Shown here: positions 1-9,910 of the stretch, piece by piece
How positions within the stretch are numbered: position 1 is the stretch's first letter
Layout of the letters: every line of letters starts with the position of its first letter
Assembly (NCBI GenBank): GCA_024516035.1
Contig: CM044961.1
Coordinates: 14,941,970 to 15,005,969, forward strand
Direction: 5' to 3'
DNA from: Bactericera cockerelli
Taxonomy: Eukaryota; Arthropoda; Insecta; Hemiptera; Triozidae
Length of the DNA stretch: 64,000 bases
Notes under the pieces: generated by a model
Database searches by the model: none
Told to the model about the DNA's origin: nothing
Seen by the model: only the letters and a program-made list of their open reading frames with translations
Made by a program: the position numbers and the translations under genes

Positions 1-753
1 GAGAACAATTATTTTTGGGGATTTTGTGTTGGATGGATGGATGGGAAGCACTGTTCTACCCAGTGACCCTACCAATTAACAATCCCTCAGACGGGGGCAT
101 ACTGAATGCTCAAACCATACGCCAGACCTCAAACATCTGCGAATACCTCTTGTTTTATTTTATCCACAAAACAAACCACCTATCCCTATAGGACCTTTTT
201 AGGACCTTTTGTATTTGTCATTCACTACAGCCTCAACTACTGTTAGGAAATTTTTGCTGACAAGTATGTGGTAAGATTTTTTTTTTATGAATGAAGAAAT
301 AAACATCCGAACACTTTTCCAGGAAATTGTGATTATGTATAAATGGAGTGGATATATACATAATATATCCAGAGGAAGTAAAAACAAAATGTGTATCTTT
401 TCCCTTTCTAAAAAGACGAAAGAAAAATTTACCTTTCTCTCATTTTCTAAACAATATACTAAAGTAAATAGAAAAATAACTTTCAGGAAAAAACTTGTAT
501 CTTTACCTTTTTTTTTCTTCTTTTTTTTGTTTAAAAAAAGTGGATGTATGTGCACTTATATAGGTTCAGAAAAGTACCTTTTTTTCACGGAGGGAAAAAA
601 TAAAGATGTAAGAATATAAAAATTCAATTTTCACTTTATTTCCCCAGAGCTGAATACAAGGAGGCTCATATTTCCTCTCACCACTTGTCTGCTTGCTCAT
701 TAAAATAAATTAAAAAGTTGCCGGGGTTATTAAATTATTAAAATGGCTATTTG

Positions 754-833
754 CGGCCCGAGGCATGGCCCTAGGTTTATCTTTACTACTAACCTAAATA
801 TCCATACTCTACACAGTGAGGCATTGCCATAAA
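754..833 (-). repeat. Fragment related to the Helitron GGCATGGCC module
   Basis: The motif GCGGCCCGAGGCATGGCC occurs here, followed about 45 bp later by a degraded second GAGGCATTGCC. The same motif lies just inside the 3' hairpin of the complete Helitron at 7917-8157 and in the minisatellites near 51.4-52.1 kb and 58.8-59.1 kb. No CTAG terminus or TC terminus is visible, so this is a fragment only. Confidence 0.35.
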
Positions 834-1010
834 TCGTTTCGGTCTGGAACTCGGCATCAAGGCTGAAAAATATTCTTATGTAACAGCTTGATAACTCATT
901 ACATGATAACAGCTACAGTAACTCATTATTCTTATTGTGAGTGCTAGGTACTGCTAGGTCCAGCCTTATCACTGCGACGCGACGTTCATATTATACCTTT
1001 TGTGACATAC

Positions 1011-1210
1011 CTACTCTTTGACGCCAGAAGTTTTATCATTGAAATTACTAGGAACTTCTACAGGGTCTCCCGGATACAGATGCATATATTTTGAGGATAG
1101 GTTCAGCCCATGGACTATCACATAAGCGAAACTTGGAGTGGGGCCTTTTGCTTCGGGAGTTATTCCTGTATTTCCCACAGGTCTAGAGGTCACTTGGATC
1201 CATACACGTT
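1011..1210 (-). other. Unidentified coding-like frame
   Basis: A minus-strand frame of about 66 codons lies between stop codons. Its composition is more protein-like than its neighbours (for example VIVHGLNL and YPGDPVEVP), and a good splice-donor-like TAG|GTATGT lies at its distal end. I recognise no family, there is no convincing splice acceptor, and the frame ends in a stop just before the donor. It could be a relic of a transposon or exon, or chance. Confidence 0.12.
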
Positions 1211-2643
1211 TTCAAAGAAATGATAACCATTAAGTGAGTTTTGACTTCATGTATGGATAGTCATGCATTTTTCCCTTCAAATGCAGTTAGTTGCATCAAA
1301 AAATATTGAAAGACCAGAGAGATATTTAATCATGTTCAATTTTTTCCCCGAAAATTTGATTTTTCCCTTTTTTTCCCTTTCGTGAATTTACATAGATTAG
1401 TATAAAATCTCAAAATTGCCACGTGTATACAATGTGAAACAAGAACGAGGAAGTATTCTATCCATAATTGGCAGTGTTTTTCCATTTCCTTCAATGGTCG
1501 AGAAAACTATTCATAAAGCTCTAATTAAAAACCCACGTACCCATTGATCCAAGTAAAAAAGAGAGCCACTTAAGCGGATCTCAGAGAGTCTTGTAGGAGC
1601 CCTCCTTTGTCCTCCTCCTCTCTGATAATTACCAATTAAATACCCCTCAGCTCTCCTCAATTTTCCTCACGAAACTTCTGTATAATGAATAGAAAACAAG
1701 AGAGCACTTGTCCTAGATCAGGACTTCTCAACATTTCTTTTTTTTCGGGGGGGGGGGCGGAGGTATCCTTCCCCGTTATATGATATGTGAATATAATATT
1801 TTAACGACGAAGGAAAGACAGTTTCTGCGACAGTTGTACAGAAATGAAAATCACCGAAACTTGCCAGAACGGCCGAACCGTGATAAACAGGAAGAATAGC
1901 CAACGGAAATGCCCAAAAACCACTGGTTCGGTTGCGGGTTGGTTTCTTGTGCCACAAATCTGATGAGTGGGGAAAGATCCTAGGGAGTGGGAAGCCTCAT
2001 CACTCTTATCAGCCACCCGCTGTTCCAGAGACTCGTAGTGGGGAGCTAGATTCAGTGGCGTAGGAAGGAGGGTAGTTTTGGGGACAAAACCCGTCCCCCT
2101 CTAAATTTTCAAGAAACCCCCCGCAAAATAAATACGATGGAATATACGTAGTCTCTTTCGTCCCCCGAAATGTAGGTCTAGCTACGCAACTGGCTAGATT
2201 GCGGGGATTATACACATGACGTGATGACACACGATTGTCTTAAGTGGCAACAATGCTTCAGTACGTCAGCGTACTGTAAACTAGATGAAAAAGGTTAACA
2301 GACAGGCAGAAGGAGAAGACTCGTTTTGTTGTCTCCTGTTCTCAAGAAGTTGCCTATGCATAGCGGATCTTCTGGAAAAATGAACGGAAGGCAGTTTGGA
2401 CACCGCTGTTCTATTTTGTAATCTCGAGTGCACAAGTTGACTCTGAGGACGTGCTTTTTTGTCGCGAGGCGTAACTTGTGAGAATAGTTGAAATTAAATT
2501 AAATTATGTCACGATTTTTCAGGACCTGTTCCTTTGTTAATTAATCACTTAACTTTGTATGAAATAATAGATTGAGAAAGTGTTCTTAGAAGTCCGATGC
2601 AACAAGGTACTTAAATCTCCATAAATTGCCTACCGTACAGAAA

Positions 2644-2844
2644 TTTATACTGCCCGATTAGGACTATTAAGCCCAAATATTCCAGCAGTAAACTCAAGAC
2701 TCATTATTATGTGGTAAAAATCCCAAATGGTAGGATAACTTGTTATGTCCTGGCTGAGTTTCGAACCCGCGACCTCTGAAATCTTTGGATTTACAGAGTG
2801 CCGCCTTTACCACTGAGCTACCGGGAGAAACTTCCCGGTAGCTC
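2644..2844 (-). mobile_element. tRNA-headed SINE, family A (minus strand)
   Basis: Read on the minus strand, a pol III A-box-like GGTAGCTCAGTGG is followed by a B-box-like GGGTTCGAAACTC, then a body with TTGGGA-like sequence, and a tail matching the other family-A copies at 54628-54800 and 55619-55829. SINE transcription would start in the tRNA-like head. This copy has an extra inverted addition at its 5' end (see 2815-2844). The tail ends at a sequence related to TACTGCCCGATTA without a long (ATT)n. It is not a functional tRNA because the head runs into the SINE body. Confidence 0.8.
2815..2844. repeat. Perfect hairpin at the SINE 5' end
   Basis: GAGCTACCGGGA (2815-2826) is separated by six bases from its exact reverse complement TCCCGGTAGCTC (2833-2844). 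The related head at 3798-3891 has the same GGGAGAAACTTCCC core but not the second GAGCTACC arm. This copy therefore seems to have gained a snap-back extension of its own first bases. Confidence 0.85.
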
Positions 2845-2929
2845 TTGTTTGGGAGGATAACTTGTTTCAGATTTTATTGTATTTCAACACAACGTAGGTA
2901 TTGTTAACACATTACAAACAAACATAAAA

Positions 2930-3229
2930 TATAGTACTTAAGATTAGAAGGGGTCCATTTCGCCAGCACCACCACCTTTAAAATGTAATGTTTTTTTTAC
3001 ATGGCTAATTTGTGCTTATTTTGTGCTTCTTTGTGCTTCAAACCCGTGCGTGTGTGTGTGCGCGTGTGTACCCATGTGTGTATGTATATATTATGTATGT
3101 ATATGTATGTCAGTAATTTTGTAAAAGTGTAGATGTTACATAAATTAAGTTAAAAAAAAAAAAAAAAAATTAGAATAGAAAAAACTAATACTAGATACAA
3201 GACGAGAGTTAATAAGCAACAACAAAAAT
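2930..3229 (-). repeat. Probable LINE 3' untranslated region with microsatellites
   Basis: This region lies directly downstream (minus strand) of the LINE C-terminal frame. It contains a TG/TATG-rich stretch (about 3047-3112), a run of 17 A on the + strand near 3153-3169, and several TTTGTGCTT repeats near 3010-3040. The position and low complexity fit the 3' UTR of the element that carries the 3230-3868 frame. The exact 3' end and any target duplication were not resolved. Confidence 0.4.
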
Positions 3230-3868
3230 TTATGCTGCATCTAAATCGGGACAGTCGAGAAACTCATGGAAGGAGTAAAATGCTTTCTCTTTTAGATAGT
3301 CTTCCAGGTGCTTTTTAAAAGCTTTGTCAGGTAATGCTCGGATGGAAGTTGGTAGCTTGTTGAAAAACTGGATGCCGTGGTAGTTACTTCCATTTCTCGC
3401 GGCGTTTACTCTATGACGGACAGGTACCAGGTTATTTTTGTTTCTTGTGTTATATGTATGAAAACTTTCTGAGGTTTGGTGCGAGGAAAGATTAAGTTTT
3501 ACATTCAGTAAGGACCTCAGAATAAATAGAGATGGGAGTGTCAAGATACTGAGCCCTCTAAAGAGTGGTCTAGCATGGTCACGGCTCTTGGCATAGCTAA
3601 GTAAGCGGATCACACACTTTTGGATAGTGAAGAGTTGCTGACAGGCAGAGGTGTGTCCCCACAGTAGTACACCATATGAGAGGATTGAGTGTATAAGACC
3701 GTAATATGCGTTTTTCAATACCTTTTCAATACCAATAAGGAATATTTTCTTATTTGTGTCATCCAGGAGGAACGAAAAAGTTCCATGTATCCATGTGTTA
3801 TGTCCTGGTTGGGTTTCAAACCCGCGACCTCTGGAATCTCTGGATTCACAGTGTGCCGCCTTTACCAC
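3230..3868 (-). pseudogene. 5'-truncated non-LTR retrotransposon, C-terminal end of reverse transcriptase ORF2 (jockey/CR1-like)
   Basis: The frame is 212 codons long. From about residue 50 it reads as the conserved tail of a LINE reverse transcriptase: AYYGLIHSILSYGVLLWG (54-71), an IQK..IR segment (82-88), SRDHARPLF (95-103), ILTLPSLFI (108-116), YNTRNKNNL (139-147), FNKLP (169-173) and the terminal AFYSFHEFL (196-204). Full ORF2 proteins are usually several times longer and carry endonuclease and catalytic RT motifs, which are absent here. The first ~23 codons come from the tRNA-like SINE head on the same strand, so the apparent start is not that of the original protein. Truncation falls near 3725, beside a short repeated TTCAATACC. 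This is a dead copy: family call strong, clade call moderate. Confidence 0.8.
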
Positions 3869-3891
3869 TGAGCTACCGGGAGAAACTTCCC
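3798..3891 (-). mobile_element. SINE family A head fused to a LINE tail
   Basis: The minus strand carries the same head as 2644-2844: A-box-like GGTAGCTCAGTGG, then B-box-like GGGTTTGAAACCC. After the head, the family-A body is missing. The sequence instead runs through about 70 bp into the truncated LINE reverse transcriptase. This gives a chimaera with a pol III promoter-like head in front of a LINE 3' end. Confidence 0.7.
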
Positions 3892-5483
3892 ATAAGGAGC
3901 CAAGTTCGACAAGGCCCGAAGAATTCTTTCGAGTTAACGGTAACGGTATTGGGATTTCGACTTAGCAAGATTTTACTGAATTAGCTAAAATTTGGTACTG
4001 AAAATTCATCACTGTTCACACGTAATTGCAACAATAAGGCTGTTAATTGCAGCAGTAAGGCTGCAATTACGTAAACAGGTTGGAGGGACACTGCATACAG
4101 GCTAAAGACCTATATCCAGGCACTCCGTACATCTTTGTTTAAATTGTTTCACACTTGATCTAGATCTAACTGTAAAACAATTCTTAGGAACATTTTTTTT
4201 GATCTGTTTCATTTTTGAATTGTTTCTCCTTTTGTTCCGAACATGTCCCACAGGAGCACACACAAATCTTTGTGTGTGCTCCTATGGGACATGAATGCTA
4301 TAGCATTTCGAGTTTGGACATGAATGCTATAGCAGTGCCCCTGAACGTGTTACAACTAGAAATAAATTTATTTCTTGTCAGTTAATGATTCTTAGCGTAC
4401 ATTGCAGCTGTTGTCATTAGGAGTTCCTTATTACTCTACTGAAATATCAGTAGCAGAGGGAAGACGGTTATTAAATACTCGCTGAAGACTAAACAAGAGT
4501 TCAGCAACACATCTGTTTCCAACGGGGCAATGTTATTTACTGCTAATGATATCTGCTTCAGCCGCGTAGCAATTAGGGAGGCATTGTGATGGAAATCTTG
4601 TGACTGGGGTTCTTGTTAGAAAGTTTGCCAGGCTTAGGGGTGAAACTCGCTGGTTTTCATAATATTGTAGGTCAATTTCCTATACAAAAAGGATGATTAG
4701 ATTTTTAAAATCATGATCACTTTATTAATGGTTGAGGATGAATGTAATAAAAGGTCAGAGCAAAAAATTATTTTAGGGCATCATAAAACACCCACTAATT
4801 TTGTTCTGAAAATTTGTACAAAATATTAAACTATTGGATGATGGATGTAACAATAATTAGTATTGTATTTTTTTTTTGTATTATGAATCTCTGACAAAAA
4901 ATGTGTGTAAAGTACCTAAAATGACCTCTTCAAAATTATTAATAACAATGAGATATTTACGATAACAAAACGAAGTTTGAAAGAGTTGAAAGAAGGTAAA
5001 GAAAGGCCATAGGCATTTTCTTTACCAATAATAATAATTATAGCAATTGTCTCTCCTTTAGATAAATTCTTTTAATCCGCCACTGTCAAATAATTCACTT
5101 CTTAAGCCATATAGTTTCTCCTTGAGCAGATTCGGGAACAATAATTCCGAGCACCGTATGCATACTAGAAACTTTTTCAGGAAACTTTTCCATAATTCTT
5201 TTCTTATTTACTGCAGGAAAGTCGAGAGAACAGTGAATTTTAAGTATCTTGAACCATCTTTGCCAAATTACAGTTAATATTCCGTATTTTACTCGTACAA
5301 GAATGGTATGAAAATATAAATAATATTTCTTTTTGAAAGTTTTAGCTAAAAATGTCTACTCATTATCTTAGCGAACTTTTTATACTTTACATCATTATGT
5401 ATATCGAAGCAGTACCGTATAAATATAACTTAATAATGGTCTTTTTTTCTCTCTCTCTCTCTCTTTCTCTCTTTGAATATTAA
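3892..5483. other. No gene seen; contains a 25-bp-arm hairpin
   Basis: This is AT-rich DNA with short frames only. The notable structure is the hairpin at 4242-4293 and the 19-bp direct repeat beside it. A short CT run lies at about 5449-5475. No coding, RNA or mobile-element signature is recognised elsewhere. Confidence 0.5.
4242..4293. repeat. Near-perfect hairpin, 25-bp arms and 2-base loop
   Basis: The arms at 4242-4266 and 4269-4293 are reverse complements with a single mismatch, and the loop is TC. The outer arm reads CATGTCCCACAGGAGCACAC. Immediately after, GGACATGAATGCTATAGCA occurs twice (4287-4305 and 4316-4334), with TGCTATAGCA itself a palindrome. It could be a small foldback insertion; no target duplication was identified. 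Confidence 0.8.
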
Positions 5484-5850
5484 TGTTTCACAGCCTTTTT
5501 TAATTCTTAGTAATGAATCAACCCCTATATCAGACTCAGGTCTGTGTTGTAACTTGCCCATGTACACTGGTGTCAGGTGGTTACCGCGCTAGTCTGGTAA
5601 TCCAGGTAGCGTAGGGATCCGTTGGTTCGAATCCCACAGAGTGCACGATTTTTTCCTCATTAATTTGAGTTTGTGACCCCATAATAATAAGACTCTGAAG
5701 GTTGGGTGGTAGAAAATACTTTGAGCATTAACCTCGCCTAGTCGCCTGGTGGCTACTTCCCACTAAAGAGTATTATTATAAATTATTATTATCATGTAGG
5801 TGCTGGATCTGGGTCGACATGATGGGCGCAACGGAAGGTATCCCTTAAAA
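5484..5850 (-). mobile_element. Repeat family C copy, interrupted by a SINE
   Basis: The segments 5484-5565 (TGTTTCACAGCC..., TGTTGTAACTTGCCCAT) and 5797-5850 (GGTGCTGGA... ending GGAAGGTATCCCTTA) match two parts of the continuous copies at 22300-22560 and 36908-37170. Here the family is split by the family-B SINE at 5566-5793. The tRNA-like head present in the other copies is not seen. Confidence 0.6.
5566..5793 (+). mobile_element. tRNA-headed SINE, family B
   Basis: The head contains an A-box-like AGGTGGTTACCGCGC and a B-box-like GTTGGTTCGAATCCCAC, followed by a body shared with 48655-48890 (TTGAGTTTGTGACC, AGCATTAACCTCGCC). It ends in (ATT)n-like repeats at 5770-5793. It is inserted inside a family-C repeat. 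The A box, B box and microsatellite tail define a SINE rather than a tRNA gene. Confidence 0.8.
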
Positions 5851-6499
5851 AAATATTAGATCCTTTTTTTTACTGAGTCCTCCTTTTTTCATTTTCCTTT
5901 TCCTAAACATACTCGTGGTTGGAATTGATCAACCTTATGAGCGCAAATTAAAAAAAACCATTAGATTCTTTTTTACTGACTTCTCCTTCTTTCATTTTGC
6001 CTTTTCCTAAACATACTTGAGGTTGGAATTGTTCAACCTTATGGTTGAGGTTGTTTAAAGTTCTGACACGTATACTTCCAGATTTACGGCTGTATATACC
6101 GCCGTTATAATAATATAATATATTATGATTCAAACATATATCACTTAGAGCAAAACTACCACATATCATGCCAATTCCACCATGTATATACGTTCGCATA
6201 CTTCCAATTAAAATTTGTTAATAGAATATTTTTTACACTAATCACTTTTTCTGCTGGGACATAAACTACCGGAAAATGAGGTAGACGGCATTTTTCAAAT
6301 TTAATTTTCTGCACCGATAAGCTTTTCAACGAGGTCATTATCGAATACTGCGGAGCGTAACTACAGGTTGTTTCGGAAATTCTTCTGGAATTCAAGTACA
6401 TTATAAACTTTAAAAGTTTTTTGTAAAAAAATAAATAAATAAAAATCATGTTTAGTATTAATATTTTTTATAAGAAAAGAAGAGCAACATTTTATTTCC
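5851..6499. other. Degraded repeat segments, no gene
   Basis: Two diverged direct copies of a TCATTTTGCCTTTTCCTAAA... motif lie at about 5885-5940 and 5990-6060. They match the body of the family-D SINE at 62395-62700 (which has GGGTCGGCATTGTTCAACC). The rest to 6499 is AT-rich, with overlapping minus-strand frames that look random. Confidence 0.45.
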
Positions 6500-7035
6500 A
6501 CAAATAATAATTCCATGTCCGTGAGATAAGCACAGATACATAGGTATATCAGTATATCATGGTGCGGTGGTGAGAGGATTAAATGGACGCCCAGATCCAA
6601 TATCTAGGACCCTTTAATGTCCATTATGATTCTATTTGATTTTAACGTCCTCATTTGAGATAGTCAGGACGGGGATTTCACCCTCCATTTGCCGGGAATC
6701 GTATTATTATTATTATATAACTCTTTATTAAAAGGACATAATTATCTACTTATGTATAAGCTGGTAACGATGAAAATTAATATACAAAATTTAGAGCAAG
6801 AAAAAAGATAAACAACATAGATAGGATAAAAAATATATACAGATATCCTAACTAAAGGGCAGGGTTATTGCCTATGGCAGTCTCTTCCACCCTACCCTTA
6901 TAACCAGCTATAACCCACATTTACCTCACGTTGCCTGGGTAGGGCCGGAAATACCAGCCTCACGTGTTCGGGGAGAACAGAATTTTTTGTGTGTAAACTT
7001 TTTTGTGCAATAGTCACAACTATTACGCCACGGAA
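6500..7035 (-). mobile_element. SINE family D, minus strand, interrupted by a LINE tail
   Basis: The left part (6560-6703) has AACGTCCTCATTTGAGATAG and CATTTGCCGGGAATCGTA. The right part (6903-7035) has ACCAGCTATAACCC, GCCTGGGTAGGGCCGG, CACGTGTTCGGGGAGAACAG and the degraded tRNA-like head ending ATTACGCCACGG. Those two parts are contiguous in the copy at 62395-62700. The family occurs in both orientations in the window. Confidence 0.7.
6704..6902 (-). mobile_element. 5'-truncated LINE 3' end (RTE/R1-like 3' UTR)
   Basis: On the minus strand the segment reads GGTAGGGTGGAAGAGACTGC, then CCATAGGCAATAACCCTGCC, further AT-rich sequence, CTTTTAATAAAGAG and a tail of ATAATAATAAT. This resembles the 3' untranslated end of arthropod LINEs with microsatellite tails. 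It splits a family-D SINE exactly between GAATCGTA and ACCAGCTA, so its limits are good to a few bases. No coding part remains. Confidence 0.65.
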
Positions 7036-7134
7036 TCTACCTATTTCATTTTAGTAATTATGTTTGATTTTCATTTTGAAAATATAAAGGTTCTCAATAT
7101 AGAGATCAGCAATGCGATGGATATTCTGCCTTCT

Positions 7135-7166
<32 letters not shown>

Positions 7167-7548
7167 CTCGATTCTTCTTCCTCTTCAAAATCCCATTTTG
7201 CTTATTTGCATATTGTTATTATTTTCAACGTGTGGGGGTTTTTCCTCTTATTATAACAATGTGTTCTTTCTGACGCTGGCGAAAAGTGTGTTAGTGGGAG
7301 ATTGTGTTGGCTGTTAATATACAGGGTAGGTGTGGAGGAGGAGGCGAAGAAGGAAAAGGAGGAAAAGAAGAAGGAGAAAGAGGAGGATGAGGAGGAGGAA
7401 GAGAACACTCGACACAGTCTGTTGTGGAGTGCTTCATTAAAAAGATAAAAATCCTTCTCCCACGGGAAGAGTGAAAAAGAGGAACGAGTGTCATAGCATA
7501 AATTACAAATTGTTAAAATTGGAATAAAAATAATTATTCAGTAGATGG
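7036..7548. other. Low-complexity DNA, no gene
   Basis: Contains a run of 30 T (7137-7166) and a GA-rich stretch (about 7331-7400). The frames here are low-complexity artefacts. I see no functional element. Confidence 0.6.
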
Positions 7549-7556
7549 ATCCATAG

Positions 7557-8530
7557 TAGGGTGGGCCGAAAAAAGCGAATTTTTGAATCGAGAATTTTAA
7601 TAGCAAAAAAAAGTTGCAGCATGGTCAGACGTTTCCAAAAATATAATTTTGGTCGAAATTGGATCTTATCTTCCACTGCCGCAAAGCGGTTGAAGTTTGG
7701 CGAAAAAGTCGAAAAATGGCATTTTGGACCCCACTTTGAGAAAATTGTAAAAATAGCAGATGAACATCTAAGAAGCTCAAATTTGTTTCAAATTACTCAA
7801 TATGTGTTCTAATTTTATTTTTAGACTAAAAATAATGAGCTTTTTGAGCTCTGTTCTGTATACAGGGTGATCCAAAATCATGAAATACCACTTTTTCATG
7901 TGATTTATATGGGGTACTAGCGGGCTGTCGCCCGCTTTGCGGGCCGAGGCATGGCCGTGAAAGCAAAAAATCCTTTTTCGTCAATGGCAGGTGTTGTAGT
8001 GGGAGTTTCGAAAAATCCCGTCTTATTGCACATCTAGACTATAAGACAAAGCTACCTACCAAATTTCAGCTTCCTAGGACTTACGGTTTGGGCTGTAGAG
8101 CGATGATCAGTCAGTGGTCAGTGGTCAGTGAGTGTCTTTGACATTTATATATAGAGATATTATGTTTATATTTATTTAATTATTTGAATTAATCCTTCGA
8201 CATTGGCAATTAAAATCATCAAATATTAAATATATGATAGTGCTGGACAGTCTGGATGATATTTGCACTCTTCAGATATACAGGGTGGTCAATTTTTTCA
8301 TAAATTATGATGACTTTTTTATGTAATTAGTTCATGGTTTTTTTTGTACATGACAACCATGTAAATATTATGCTAAGCACTTTTTAGGGACATAAAATAT
8401 AAATAAGGATTATAAAAAGGATAATAAGACAGTCTCTTATCCAAAATATTCCGTATGGAGCCCAGGTGATTGATGGAAAGTCTTGGGTGGAAGGAAATTT
8501 TCACCCAACACAGTGCACCTTGGGAAATAT
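7557..8530 (+). repeat. Left terminal inverted repeat of the large transposon
   Basis: The arm matches the reverse complement of 17633-18358 at high identity. It differs mainly by the extra 241-bp Helitron at 7917-8157. Internal TACAGGGTG motifs occur at about 7861 and 8279. Confidence 0.85.
7917..8157 (-). mobile_element. Complete small non-autonomous Helitron
   Basis: On the minus strand it starts TCTCTATATATAAATGTC and ends with a GCCCGC-AAA-GCGGGC hairpin, ten bases and CTAG: the canonical TC ... hairpin ... CTRR layout. It sits precisely between A (7916) and T (8158). The opposite TIR (17985-18010) retains the uninterrupted site with no target duplication, as expected of rolling-circle transposition. 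At 241 bp it encodes no Rep/helicase. GCGGGCCGAGGCATGGCC lies just inside the 3' hairpin. Confidence 0.9.
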
Positions 8531-8603
8531 CTCGTAGTAACATTGGAGTGGCAGCATAAACAATAGTAGTCAACAAATTATCTCTACATAATAATTATAA
8601 TGA

Positions 8604-8740
8604 TATAGTTGATCGATAAGGTGGCGCACTTGTAATCTTTAACCTGGAAGTTGGTGGTTCAAGTCCTGGATTCAGCGTAGATTTAGTAACTCGATTTTGA
8701 GTAGTTGTGATATCATGAAAGTGATTAACACAAGTGTAGT
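8604..8740 (+). mobile_element. tRNA-headed SINE, family E
   Basis: TTGATCGATAAGGTGGCGCA followed by B-box-like GGTGGTTCAAGTCC gives a tRNA-like head. The body includes GATATCATGAAAGTGATTAA. The same unit occurs in the duplicate at 13278-13414 and on the minus strand at 20929-21060. It is short and lacks a clear tail. Confidence 0.65.
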
Positions 8741-8862
8741 AACTTTTTTTAAATGATTTAGTTGTTTGCTAATCAGTAGAAGTTCAGTAAATTTGCTTAC
8801 ATTTCTTTAGACACTAAATACAATCTCTTCCAATGATTTTCCACTGGGCACAGTAGCCAAAA

Positions 8863-9380
8863 TCCCCCAAAAAACACTACGTGTAAAAATAGTCGTCAAG
8901 TGTTGGAATGATTAAAAAGAACTGATATCAAAAAGGTCAATTTTCTATGTGCTGAAGGAATTTATTTTTCACGTAATAAGTCTCTTGATAAATTCAACCA
9001 AAATAATAGCCTCACAACAACAATACAACTTTGAGCAAACTTCGATTTGGTAATTTGAGAATTTAACCAAAAAATAGCTACACAACAAAACAATGCTCTT
9101 GTAAGAACAATGTTGCATAATTACAGAACCATTGTTCTTACAAGAGCATTGTTTTGTTGTGTGGCTATTTTTTGGTTAAATTCTCAAATTACCAAATCGA
9201 AGTTTGCTCAAAGGTGTATTGTTGTTATGAGGCTATTATTTTGGTTGAATTATCAGGAGACTTATTACGTGAAAAAATAAATTCCTTCAGCACATAGAAA
9301 ATTGACGTTTTTGATATCAGTTTCTTTTTAATCATTCCAACACTTGACGACTGTTTTTACACGTAGTGTTTTTTGGGGGA
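8863..9380. repeat. 518-bp hairpin element (copy A)
   Basis: TCCCCCAAAAAACACTACGT at 8863 is mirrored by ACGTAGTGTTTTTTGGGGGA ending at 9380. The arms of about 240-255 bp are nearly complementary throughout, with the turn near 9120 between ATGCTCTTGTAAGAACAATG and its mirror. It has no coding content; it behaves like a foldback MITE. An identical copy lies at 13537-14050. Confidence 0.85.
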
Positions 9381-9537
9381 TATCACTACTTTTTGATTTA
9401 GATGAAATACTCTGATAGATGAAATAAATTGTAATCAACAAATAAAAGAAAAAAGACTTTTATTTTAAGGTTGTTGTGATACGCAGTATTATTATAAGAC
9501 TATCATATAAAATGTTGGGTAATTTATATTGAACTAG

Positions 9538-9910
9538 TGCCGTTCTTGAGATACAGGGTCGGACCTCCTGCCTAATATCCATACATTTTGACGTATAACT
9601 TGTTAACCGTAAATTCCAGAAAAATAAAGTCTGTTGATAATAACTCCTTGTGGTAAAACCTTACGAACAAGTTAAAAACTTGATTTGTTTTTTCGATACT
9701 TTTTTTTTTTTTTGTCCGGCTGCCTGACGAAACCGACCAGAAACTAACATCAAGTTATAATATGTCGAGTTATAAATTGTTCGACAGGTCTTGCCATAAG
9801 GAGTTCTTATCGACAAATTTCATTTTTTATAGTTTATTTACGGTTAACAAGTTATACGTCAAAATATATGGATACGCAGGACGTTCGACCCTGTATCTCA
9901 AGAACGGCAA
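9538..9910. repeat. Inverted-repeat element with TACAGGGT ends (copy A)
   Basis: TGCCGTTCTTGAGATACAGG at 9538 is mirrored by CCCTGTATCTCAAGAACGGCA ending near 9910, with about 75-bp arms including CGGTTAACAAGTTATACGTC. The following sequence to about 10150 (AAGATTTTGAAGTTGGTCC, GACTGGGGCTGTGTA) is shared with the cluster at 33871-34410. The duplicate is at 14212-14586. Confidence 0.7.

Larger units (their letters stand above)
1..2643. other. AT-rich intergenic DNA with no recognised gene
   Basis: This stretch is AT-rich with homopolymer runs (T-rich near 505-530, a G run near 1748-1758). Frames on both strands are short, and none shows a recognisable domain. Two items inside it are listed separately: a Helitron-related fragment near 754-833 and a weakly coding-like frame near 1011-1210. 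I see no RNA gene, promoter or intact mobile element in the remainder. Confidence 0.6.

Noticed and set aside
199..619. Overlapping frames of 110-118 codons on both strands
   Set aside because: Lys/Phe-rich translations of A/T-rich homopolymer DNA.
1718..1770. TTCTCAACATTTC plus a G run, resembling a hAT-type terminus
   Set aside because: No partner terminus or 8-bp duplication seen nearby.
7561..7812. Conserved 83-codon frame, mirrored at 18103-18354
   Set aside because: Both lie in the terminal inverted repeats of one transposon; identity comes from the TIRs. No transposase motif.
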